DNA of 64,000 bases from an uncultured Desulfovibrio sp. GTDB taxonomy: Bacteria; Desulfobacterota; Desulfovibrionia; Desulfovibrionales; Desulfovibrionaceae. Within the stretch, counting starts at the first letter, position 1. Each line of letters opens with the position of its first letter. Below the pieces are notes generated by a model that did no database searches, had not been told where the DNA came from, and was given only the letters and a program-made list of their open reading frames with translations. Made by a program: the position numbers and the translations under genes. Positions 1 through 6,965 of the stretch are shown here, one piece after another. Where the stretch lies: positions 222,851 through 286,850 of the forward strand of contig NZ_CABSIF010000003.1 of NCBI RefSeq assembly GCF_902477725.1, in the 5' to 3' direction.

Positions 1-153
1 GCCCTTGAGGGGCTGGGTGGGACCGTATTTTTTGATGCATTCCATGAGGCCGGGCGTTTCGCGCTCGGAAAGCTGCATTTCTTTTTTGCCAAAGTCAGCC
101 AAAGATATGTCGGCCACTTTGTAGTCAAGGGTCAGGTCAAGAGGCTTAATCAT
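1..153 (-). CDS. ahcY: S-adenosylhomocysteinase, N-terminal part (cut by window edge)
   Basis: Only the first 51 residues lie in the window; the gene runs off the left edge. The start (MIKPLDLTLDYKVADISLAD, continuing with FGKKEMQLSERETPGL) matches the N-terminus of bacterial S-adenosylhomocysteine hydrolases, which split SAH into adenosine and homocysteine in the SAM cycle. The ATG at 151-153 has a purine-rich GGAGAAAACA just upstream. It lies 71 bases downstream of the sahR-type regulator on the same strand, so the two are probably co-transcribed. The NAD-binding domain and catalytic residues are outside the window and could not be checked. Confidence 0.85.
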   Translation of the reverse strand, partial: MIKPLDLTLDYKVADISLADFGKKEMQLSERETPGLMECIKKYGPTQPLKG

Positions 154-224
154 TGTTTTCTCCTATCCGCAATTTTGTTGTTGTCGGTAAAATCTTGGGA
201 AATATGAGCCGCTGGGCTAGGCTG

Positions 225-1148
225 TCAGCGGGCTTCGGCGCTGAGCAGAAGCATGGTCATGTTTCTGTTCACCTGCATGTGCTTGCAGTGCAAAACCGCA
301 AAGCCTGCCGCAGCCAGATCAAGGCCAAGCTGCTGTTCGTCAAAGCCAAGCCAGCGGTCGCCGTAGCGGGAGCGCATGGTTTCATCGGCATGGCGTTGAA
401 AATCGGCCACAAAGAACCTGCCGCCCACAGCCATGATGCGCCGGATCTCGCGCAGGCCTTCAGCCGGGTCTGAAAGATGGTGCAGCACAAGGTTGATGCA
501 GGCAAAGTCCGCCTCGTGGTCGCGCAGCGGCAGGTGGCTCAGTTCGCCAATGCGCAGTGAAACGCGGCCTTCGGCCAGATCCTCTGGAGTAAAGCGGCGG
601 CGGCAGATTTCAAGCATGCGGGCGGAGCCGTCCACCCCAATGACCCCTTGCGCCTTGGGCAGCATGCGTGCGAGCACAGTGCCAGTGCCGCAGCCAAGGT
701 CCACTGCTGTGCCGCAGTCGTCAGGCATGGCATCAAAAACTGCCCCGGCCAGATCAAAACTACCGAGAACCTCGCGGTTCAACTCGTCCCAGTCTTCCGC
801 AATGGCGTTAAAAAACTGGCGGGTTTTAAGCGCGCGTTCTTCAAGAATTTGCGCGGCCATATTGAGGTCTGCCCGCATGGCGGCGTCCGGGTGGACAAAG
901 GGCGTGATGGCGCGCAAAAAATCAAGATATTCGCCCGCGCGAGGCGTGGCATAAAAAACCCACAGGCCATCACGGCGCGAAGTGAGCAGCCCTGCCTCGG
1001 TAAGAATCTTGAGGTGCCGCGAAACACGCGATTGCCCCATATCAAGGATACTGACCAGCTCGTTGACCGAGAGTTCGTAATGCAGCAGAATATGAACCAG
1101 CCGCAGGCGAGTTTCATCCGACAGAGCTTTGAAAAATAAAAGTGCCAT
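225..1148 (-). CDS. sahR: ArsR-type HTH regulator fused to SAM-dependent methyltransferase fold (SahR-like)
   Basis: This 307-residue protein has two parts. Residues 1-95 form an ArsR/SmtB winged helix (the segment DMGQSRVSRHLKILTEAGLL is the recognition-helix region). Residues about 110-300 form a class I methyltransferase fold with motif I VDLGCGTGT at 149-157. The N-terminus lacks the usual ArsR metal-binding cysteine pairs. Regulators with this architecture next to ahcY are known as SahR, a SAH-responsive regulator of the methionine/SAM cycle in Proteobacteria including Desulfovibrio. Here it is first in the operon with ahcY and has palindromes just upstream of its start, which fits autoregulation. 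Whether the methyltransferase half is catalytic or only senses SAH/SAM cannot be decided from sequence. Confidence 0.85.
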   Translation of the reverse strand: MALLFFKALSDETRLRLVHILLHYELSVNELVSILDMGQSRVSRHLKILTEAGLLTSRRDGLWVFYATPRAGEYLDFLRAITPFVHPDAAMRADLNMAAQILEERALKTRQFFNAIAEDWDELNREVLGSFDLAGAVFDAMPDDCGTAVDLGCGTGTVLARMLPKAQGVIGVDGSARMLEICRRRFTPEDLAEGRVSLRIGELSHLPLRDHEADFACINLVLHHLSDPAEGLREIRRIMAVGGRFFVADFQRHADETMRSRYGDRWLGFDEQQLGLDLAAAGFAVLHCKHMQVNRNMTMLLLSAEAR

Positions 1149-1161
1149 TATCTGTCCAGTT

Positions 1162-1196
1162 TCAATAAATCAAATTTGATTGATGTAAGTATCAAT
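1162..1196. promoter_or_regulatory. Palindrome cluster, candidate SahR operator
   Basis: Directly upstream of the sahR start is a perfect 14-base palindrome, AATCAAATTTGATT, at 1168-1181. It overlaps two further inverted repeats: TCAAT at 1162-1166 with ATTGA at 1179-1183, and ATTGAT at 1179-1184 with ATCAAT at 1191-1196. The sites sit 14-48 bases from the sahR ATG, where a bound ArsR-type dimer would block transcription. That the sites belong to SahR is inferred from position and symmetry. Confidence 0.55.
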
Positions 1197-1307
1197 ATAT
1201 CAGCATATAGTCAATATGTTCAAAAAAAGCATAGACAAAAGCCCGCGCCCAACAGCACCCGAATTCCCGCCAGGATCCGGGGCGCTGCCTGTTTTTAAGG
1301 AACGATA

Positions 1308-1820
1308 ATGGCCGTATTCCGTAAACGACAGAAAGGCTCTCAGCCCATGCACGCCATGGAGGTCATGGCCTCAGTGATGGCGGGGCTTGGCGCGGCCCCC
1401 GGTCAGGGGGAAACGCGGGCGCGGTTGCAACAGCTCTGGCTCAACTGGGGCATGGTCATGGGGCCTGATCTTGCGCCTTTGGCGCGGCCCATGGGACATC
1501 ATAGGGATGTTCTGCTTATCGGGGCAGAGGATGCCATGCTGGCGCAGGAGCTGCACCTTATGGCGGGCGAAATGCTGGAGAGGGTCAATGCCTTTATGGA
1601 ACAGCCTTTTTTCAGCGCCATAAAGGTCAGCCTGCTTATGGGCAAGGCCGGTCTGGACAAAGCCGCAACGCGGAAAACGGCAAATGAGGATAAGCCAGCG
1701 CCCCGGTTACGAGCACCAGAGCCTCGGTGCGCTGATGGCGTGTATCTGGAGGCAATGGATCCTGCATCGCCGGTGGCGCGTGCCTATGCGCGCTTTATTC
1801 GGCAGCGTCGCACACGCTGA
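1308..1820 (+). CDS. DUF721 / DciA-like protein
   Basis: This 170-residue protein has the DUF721 core: an N-terminal helical segment (AMEVMASVMAGLG), the W..W..VMGP..A..ARP pattern (LWLNWGMVMGPDLAPLARP), then LLIGAEDAMLAQELHLM. DUF721 includes DciA, the ancestral replicative helicase (DnaB) operator or loader of bacteria lacking DnaC/DnaI, so a role at the replication fork is plausible. The basic C-terminal end (RFIRQRRTR) fits nucleic-acid contact. The ATG follows AAGGAACGATA. It stands alone, diverging from the sahR operon. The family call is good; the DciA function is inferred from the family. Confidence 0.7.
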   Translation: MAVFRKRQKGSQPMHAMEVMASVMAGLGAAPGQGETRARLQQLWLNWGMVMGPDLAPLARPMGHHRDVLLIGAEDAMLAQELHLMAGEMLERVNAFMEQPFFSAIKVSLLMGKAGLDKAATRKTANEDKPAPRLRAPEPRCADGVYLEAMDPASPVARAYARFIRQRRTR

Positions 1821-2171
1821 GCACAGGCGGGCAGCCCCGGCAGGGAGCCCGCAACCGCAATGCGTATTGAGAACAATGAGCGCTCAGGACAGAAAAAACT
1901 GCCTGTGAGTACCCTTGCCTTCCCCCTTCTGTTTTATTCGTGGCAGGTACGGCGTTCCATTTTCTTTAGGGTAAACCGCAAAAGAAAACATATCTTTTTT
2001 AAGTATATATATTGATGTGTTATAAATTTTAATCGCACTTTGTGCATGCGATTTTGTTGTTCGCTTGCTGCGCTTTATTGACAACGCTTCTGGTGCGGTG
2101 CTAGTTTTCCCCAACGTTAACTGGGGATTTTGTGGCCATTGTTTGATGGTCTGAGCCTGCGGAGGGAATGA
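1821..2171. other. Intergenic region without a recognised gene
   Basis: The 351 bases between the DUF721 gene and the next gene contain a markedly AT-rich block (about 1958-2035). Near 2111-2128 is the hairpin sequence CCCCAACGTTAACTGGGG. TTGACA at 2078-2083 could be a -35 box for the gene at 2172, but no convincing -10 follows at the right distance. A 51-codon frame from ATG 1860 has no good ribosome binding site and was not called. Confidence 0.5.
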
Positions 2172-2549
2172 ATGGACGTGCAGAAAACCATGGAAGACAT
2201 TTGCCTGAAACAGGACAACGGCTGCGACTTTGCTTTTTGCGGTCGTCTTTTTTCGGAATGTTCCTGGTATGACGAATCGCTTGGCACACTTACTCGCCAA
2301 AAGCTGTATGTGACCGAAAGCAATGAACAGATCTATTACATTGTTCGTTCCAGCGGTCAGGAGCGCAGCCGTCACGCCTACAAGCTGTTCATGCGCGGCG
2401 ATGTGTGCGTGATCCACAACGGCGTGACCGAAATGGCCCTCCAGTTTGACATGCTCATGCTGGCAGTGCGTGGCCTGTGCGGCCTTGATTCTGGCGCGAC
2501 CCCTTCGCTCTCCATGGTTGAAGAGATGCTCAAGGCAGCCAATGCCTGA
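2172..2549 (+). CDS. Conserved-looking hypothetical protein, 125 aa
   Basis: I do not recognise this protein. It is a 125-residue soluble protein with no signal peptide or membrane segment. It begins MDVQKTMEDICLKQDNGCDF and has a middle with alternating strand-like segments (KLYVTESNEQIYYIVRSS, DVCVIHNG). The C-terminal half looks helical. The ATG at 2172 has a strong ribosome binding site (GGAGGGAATGA) and coding bias like its neighbours, so it is very likely real. It is a monocistron, bounded by an AT-rich upstream region and a terminator at 2611. Cysteines at 10, 18, 23 and 29 are close together but do not form a familiar metal motif. Confidence 0.7.
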   Translation: MDVQKTMEDICLKQDNGCDFAFCGRLFSECSWYDESLGTLTRQKLYVTESNEQIYYIVRSSGQERSRHAYKLFMRGDVCVIHNGVTEMALQFDMLMLAVRGLCGLDSGATPSLSMVEEMLKAANA

Positions 2550-2610
2550 TTTTTCCATATAGCCGCAGTCACCGCGTATGCGTTGGCGGCAGCAACCTCC
2601 ACATGAAACG

Positions 2611-2632
2611 GCCCTCTTTGCGAGGGCTTTTT
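2611..2632 (+). terminator. Rho-independent terminator
   Basis: The stem GCCCTC (2611-2616) pairs with GAGGGC (2622-2627) across a 5-base loop and is followed by a T run. It lies 60 bases after the stop of the 125-residue gene. Confidence 0.8.
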
Positions 2633-2820
2633 CATTTTCTGCAGCCTTCAACTTTTTGCAACCCGCTGGCGCGCCATTCGCTGCATGCTGCCTCTCAAGG
2701 CAGACAATCGTTGAAAGAGCTGGGCAAGTCCTTTACTCTGGCAAACAATACGCAAGTATCAGAGTGGCGCTCGGCATGTTCTTCTGCGTGCCACCAATCC
2801 AATAAGCCAGCGAGGCAGAC

Positions 2821-3225
2821 ATGAGCAATACTATTACGCCCGGCATGAACGGCATGGCAGAAACCACAGTTACCGAGGCCATGCTGGCAAGCACGGTGGG
2901 CAGCGGCAAGGTCAGCGTGTTTTCCACGGCCATGATGGTGGCCTGGATGGAAGGCACCGCTGTGGATGTGGTGCAGCCAAGCCTGGAAGAAGGGCAGACA
3001 ACCGTAGGAACCGGCATCAGCGTCAGCCATGTGGCAGCGACGCCGCAGGGTATGAAAGTGCGTTTTACTGCGGAAGTAACCGCAGTTTCCCCCAACGGCA
3101 AAGGCCTGAGTTTCAAGGTGGCTGCCTATGACGAGACAGGGCTGATCGGCGAGGGGACGCACGAGCGCGTGGTTGTGAACAAAGATAAATTTGAGAGCAG
3201 AACCAGGGACAAGGCAAAAGCCTGA
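2821..3225 (+). CDS. FlK-type hotdog thioesterase
   Basis: This 134-residue protein matches the hotdog-fold family of fluoroacetyl-CoA thioesterase FlK. The family's catalytic Thr, Glu and His can be placed at T36, E44 and H70; their spacing (8 and 26) equals that of T42, E50 and H76 in FlK. The segments FSTAMMVAWMEGTA and VSHVAATPQG carry them. It should hydrolyse a small acyl-CoA thioester in the cytoplasm. The specific substrate is unknown, and fluoroacetate is not implied. The ATG is preceded by AGCGAGGCAGAC. It is followed 101 bases later by an FMN reductase gene on the same strand, possibly under its own promoter. Confidence 0.75.
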   Translation: MSNTITPGMNGMAETTVTEAMLASTVGSGKVSVFSTAMMVAWMEGTAVDVVQPSLEEGQTTVGTGISVSHVAATPQGMKVRFTAEVTAVSPNGKGLSFKVAAYDETGLIGEGTHERVVVNKDKFESRTRDKAKA

Positions 3226-3326
3226 CAAACAACCCTCCCTACGGGATTTCAGCGGCTCTGGCATATGGGCTTTTGCCTAAAAACACAGTAAACTACTCAT
3301 GTCTATGCAACCCTTAAGGAGTAGTT

Positions 3327-3869
3327 ATGGGCAACCTTACTTTTGTCGGCATATCGGGCAGTCTGCGCAAGGCTTCGCGCAATACCGGGCTTTTGCGGTG
3401 CTGCGCAGCGCATCTTCCTCAGGGTGTAAGCCTTGAAATTGCAGATATTTCCGCTCTGCCGTTCTACAACGCGGATATTGAAAAACCCGCTGTGGTGCAG
3501 CGCCTCATTGATCAGGTGAGCGCAGCGGACGGGCTGGTCCTGGCCTGCCCCGAATACAACTATTCTCTTGCTCCCGCGCTGAAAAACGCGCTGGACTGGC
3601 TTTCACGCGAACCCGACCTCGCGCCCCTTACAGGCAAAACCGCCTGCATCGTGGGTGCTGGCGGCGGCATGGGCACATCGCGGGCGCAGTACCATCTTCG
3701 TCAGGTGTGCGTGTATCTGAACCTGCACGTACTGAACAAGCCTGAGCTTTTTTCCAACGCTTTCACGCCTGCCTTTGCCGATAACGGCGATGTGCAGGAT
3801 GAAGCCCTTGCGAGTCAGGCAACGGCCCTCATGCAGGCCATGACCGATTGGACGTTACGGCTGAAGTAG
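3327..3869 (+). CDS. NADPH-dependent FMN reductase family flavoprotein
   Basis: This 180-residue protein has the flavodoxin-like fold of the NADPH-dependent FMN reductase / chromate reductase family. GISGSLRKASRNTGLL at the N-terminus is the FMN phosphate loop. CPEYNYSLAPALKNALDWLSR is the family signature that packs on the flavin, and GAGGGMGTSRAQYHLRQV is the second conserved block. It would reduce flavins, quinones or other electrophiles using NAD(P)H. The ATG follows AAGGAGTAGTT, an excellent ribosome binding site. The true substrate cannot be read from the sequence. Confidence 0.85.
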   Translation: MGNLTFVGISGSLRKASRNTGLLRCCAAHLPQGVSLEIADISALPFYNADIEKPAVVQRLIDQVSAADGLVLACPEYNYSLAPALKNALDWLSREPDLAPLTGKTACIVGAGGGMGTSRAQYHLRQVCVYLNLHVLNKPELFSNAFTPAFADNGDVQDEALASQATALMQAMTDWTLRLK

Positions 3870-3951
3870 CCCCCGATCTGCCAGCCCCGTGGACAGGCCG
3901 CTGCTTCTGCAGTGGTTTTCTGCGGGGCTGCGCGTTGGCAAGGAAATAGAA

Positions 3952-4566
3952 ATGGCTGCCAGTCAGGAAAAAGACGCACAACGCTTCAGGTACAACAACC
4001 GCAGGTTTGAGCGCATGCCGGGCATGAGTCTGCTGCTGGACGCGTATGCCCTGGTGGATTGCGGCGTAGCGGAATCCATCGCGCTCCAGAAGGAGCCGCC
4101 AGCCTGCGGGCCGGGGTGCTGCTATTGCTGTATCCAGCCCATCCCTGCAACCCCACTGGAAATTCTGGCCTTGCGCCTTTTTGCGGAGCTGGAGCTTCCA
4201 CCCTCCAGGCGGGATGCTCTCAAAGCAGCCTTTGCGCTGTTCCACAGAGAACGGACAACTCTTGGGGGTGCCTGCCCGTTCCTGCTGGAGGGGTGCTGCG
4301 GCGCTTATCCTGTACGTCCGATTGCGTGTAGGCGCTATGTAGTTTTCGGCCAGCCGTGTAAAGCGGGCGAGGATGCCACCCAGACCCGCCCTGCTGATGT
4401 GCTGCACCCGCGCCAGGATGCCATGCAGGCAGCCTTGCGGCTCACATTGCCCTGGTACAGGGAGCGGTACACCCTGCCGGAACACATTACAGCGGAGGAA
4501 GCACAGGCTTTCTTTCGCGGTGTCACCACGGTATTGCAGGCCGTGCCCTGGGCAAGCTACGCCTGA
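3952..4566 (+). CDS. YkgJ-family cysteine cluster protein
   Basis: A 204-residue protein with a cysteine-rich metal-binding core: CGPGCCYCC near residue 50, then CPFLLEGCCGAYPVRPIACR, then C in VFGQPC. This is the pattern of the YkgJ / zinc-or-iron chelating family (formerly UPF0153), whose function is poorly known. I chose ATG 3952 because AAGGAAATAGAA precedes it; an upstream in-frame GTG at 3889 would add 21 residues but has no ribosome binding site. It lies 82 bases after the FMN reductase on the same strand and may share its transcript. Confidence 0.75.
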   Translation: MAASQEKDAQRFRYNNRRFERMPGMSLLLDAYALVDCGVAESIALQKEPPACGPGCCYCCIQPIPATPLEILALRLFAELELPPSRRDALKAAFALFHRERTTLGGACPFLLEGCCGAYPVRPIACRRYVVFGQPCKAGEDATQTRPADVLHPRQDAMQAALRLTLPWYRERYTLPEHITAEEAQAFFRGVTTVLQAVPWASYA

Positions 4567-4686
4567 CCACGCCGCCAGGTCATTCCGCAGCCAAGTAAGT
4601 ACGGACAAGCAAGTCTGATAAAGCCGGAGTGCCGGATTATCCCTGATATACTTCAGCGCTGCCCAGCTCTTGCAATGCCCGGAGGG

Positions 4687-6831
4687 TCAGGGTTTTGACA
4701 AATCAAGCCGGAGCATCGGGCCGTTGTTCAGGCTCACAAAAAGGCCCAGCGGCACATTGACAGCCGGACTCACCGGTACGGCCAGATACTCACCGACCTT
4801 CCAGCCTTCAGCCATGAAGTGGATTTGTTCGCCTGCCAGTGTGGTCAGTATTTGCTGATAAGCGGAGCCTCCGGCGGTGCTGTCTGCAAGCCTCTGCCGC
4901 TCCAGAAGATGTGATGCAGCAAGCCGTTGCAGAAATACGGGCATAAGCCTGCGCCAGTCCGTTTTGTTGAGCCGCAAAACCGCAATGCGCTCAATCTTTG
5001 AAATATCCTGTCCGTGAAGCACCAGCCACAGATCGCTGAACGAGGTGGTGGCCGCAGACGGTTGCACGTTTGACGGCGCGCCATTGGCGCGCACCAGCCA
5101 TGCAGCGTCAATTCCCGCATCATGCAAGGCCTGCGACAAGCCGAGCGTTACAGGCTTTTGCGCGGCCATGTCCGCAGGTGCCTCCAGCGCCGCCACGGCT
5201 GCGGTGGCCACGGGCGGTGCGCTGTATACACCGCCAAGGCCCAGCATCCAGGCCGCCCAGAGGTTGGGCCATGTTTCTGGTTGCGCGGGCAATGCCTCAT
5301 CCATCTGAACGGGAAAGACCGTCGCCGGAATACTGCGCTGCACCACAGGCAGGGGCAAATTCTTGTCTATGGTTCGCTTGCGCGCGCCGGGACGGTAGAT
5401 TTCGCCAAGCAGGCCGAAGCGCGGCGGCGCATCCTTTGGCTGGGCGGCATCGCCCATGACCTGCAACGTGTCATAGCGCTCCTGCAATTGCAGCCCAAGG
5501 TGGAGCATGCTGCCGTTGGCAGCATTGGTCATGGTGTTGCGCCAGTTGGAACTGCTGGCAAGCAGAACCAGCAGGGGAATAAGCAGCGCAGCCATGAGCG
5601 CCCGTTGGGGCAACCGCGCCAAGGCGCGTTCCACAGAAGGGAACGCGTTCAGCAAGCCCCAGAGGGCAAAGCCGCAGGCATAGGCTGAATAAATAGTCAG
5701 ACCTGCGGGCAGCTTGCCAGTGGAGCTGATGGTCACATCACTGAGGGCATGCACCACGGTGAGCAGGGCTGAAAGCCCCAGATACGCGGCTATAGCCAAA
5801 ACTGCCATCAGCAGGCCGGAACGCGCAGTTCCCCTGGCAAAGGCCGGGCATTGCCCGCGCATGCCGCGCAGCACAAGCACCAGCAGCAGAACAGCCCACG
5901 GCCACAGCCCGTCAAAAAACCAAAAGGCTACCTGCCGCCATTCGTCAAAAGCTGCGGCAAGCTGGCGCAGTTGTATGTCTGTGCCGATATGGCGGGCCGC
6001 CCTGCGTACCTGATTGCCCGGAGCAAGAAAGGAAAACAGCAAAGCTCCGAAAACCCATATCCACAGAACGCTTAAATGGCGCAGACGGGTGCGGGCGCTT
6101 TGCGTGGCATCGGGTTCCGTCTCCCTGCTTGCAAAGTGATCCACAAGGGCCAGCAGAACAGCAACCGTGCATGCCGCCAAAGCCGCCAGCGCTGAATGCT
6201 CAAACACACCCACGGTCAGTACACCCACAATGATGGCCTGACGCCGCGCCTTGCGGGCCTCGGTTGTCGGAGCGGCCCACAGGCGACAGAGCATCCACAG
6301 AAAGACAAGGGTCATGGCCTGCAAAAGGCCCATGGTGAGCGCATCTGTCAGCAGGTAGAAGTTGGGCAGGCTCTGATGACCAGCGAGCACCACAAGCACG
6401 CCCAGCAATCCACAAAAAGCAGCAGAGCCACGCCGTATGTTTAGCACACGTGCAAGGCCGAACAGGCCAAGGCCGAACAGCGCCGCCACGCCCGCGCATA
6501 CAAGCCCGTAGAGGGGGCGGATTTCCCCGGCCTTGCCCAGAAAAACCGCTAGGAAGTGATAGGTGTAGCGTCCGCTCCAGGTCAGCCATTCGCGGGCAAT
6601 TTCATACAGCCCGCCGGGCAGGTCAAAGGGGAACATGGCTCGGGTGACTTCATCAAAGTCGTCCCCGCGCGGAAACAGAAAGCCAAAGGCATAGGCAAAG
6701 GGCAACAGCAGAGCCACAACTGCCCCCCACCATCCCCAACCGGGAGCAGGCAAGGTAAAAGTATCCGCCTTAAATTCAGGGGCCGGGGATTTACCGCAGT
6801 GTGCGGGGCAGGAATCGGCAGGGTGCGCCAT
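4687..6831 (-). CDS. Large polytopic membrane protein, DUF6056-like, possible glycan-related
   Basis: This 714-residue protein has a short soluble N-terminus, then roughly ten or more hydrophobic segments in residues 35-450. A soluble C-terminal domain of about 250 residues is rich in Ala, Pro and Leu. FPRGDDFDEVTRAMFP after the first membrane span places acidic residues in the first outer loop, as in GT-C type glycosyltransferases and the DUF6056 family. I infer a glycan-related membrane role only from this topology; no catalytic motif is certain. It is isolated, reading toward ykgJ. The start at 6831 has no clear ribosome binding site, so the N-terminus is uncertain. Confidence 0.55.
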   Translation of the reverse strand: MAHPADSCPAHCGKSPAPEFKADTFTLPAPGWGWWGAVVALLLPFAYAFGFLFPRGDDFDEVTRAMFPFDLPGGLYEIAREWLTWSGRYTYHFLAVFLGKAGEIRPLYGLVCAGVAALFGLGLFGLARVLNIRRGSAAFCGLLGVLVVLAGHQSLPNFYLLTDALTMGLLQAMTLVFLWMLCRLWAAPTTEARKARRQAIIVGVLTVGVFEHSALAALAACTVAVLLALVDHFASRETEPDATQSARTRLRHLSVLWIWVFGALLFSFLAPGNQVRRAARHIGTDIQLRQLAAAFDEWRQVAFWFFDGLWPWAVLLLVLVLRGMRGQCPAFARGTARSGLLMAVLAIAAYLGLSALLTVVHALSDVTISSTGKLPAGLTIYSAYACGFALWGLLNAFPSVERALARLPQRALMAALLIPLLVLLASSSNWRNTMTNAANGSMLHLGLQLQERYDTLQVMGDAAQPKDAPPRFGLLGEIYRPGARKRTIDKNLPLPVVQRSIPATVFPVQMDEALPAQPETWPNLWAAWMLGLGGVYSAPPVATAAVAALEAPADMAAQKPVTLGLSQALHDAGIDAAWLVRANGAPSNVQPSAATTSFSDLWLVLHGQDISKIERIAVLRLNKTDWRRLMPVFLQRLAASHLLERQRLADSTAGGSAYQQILTTLAGEQIHFMAEGWKVGEYLAVPVSPAVNVPLGLFVSLNNGPMLRLDLSKP

Positions 6832-6965
6832 GTGCTGACAGACCTTGTGTTTGCGCGGGAGGCCCCGTTACCGGAACCCCCCGCGCTGTATTTTGAGAAT
6901 GTGTGCTGGCCTTGCAGAAACAGGAGGCCGAGCCTGAATGGGCAGGCCGCCTGATGATAAGGCTG

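Noticed and set aside
154..224. Possible SAH riboswitch before ahcY
   Set aside because: The gap to sahR is 71 bases without the expected conserved stem; regulation by SahR at the operon promoter is a better explanation.
1860..2015. A 51-codon frame (MRIENNERSGQKK...) in the gap before the gene at 2172
   Set aside because: No ribosome binding site at a useful distance and it runs into AT-rich sequence; likely chance.
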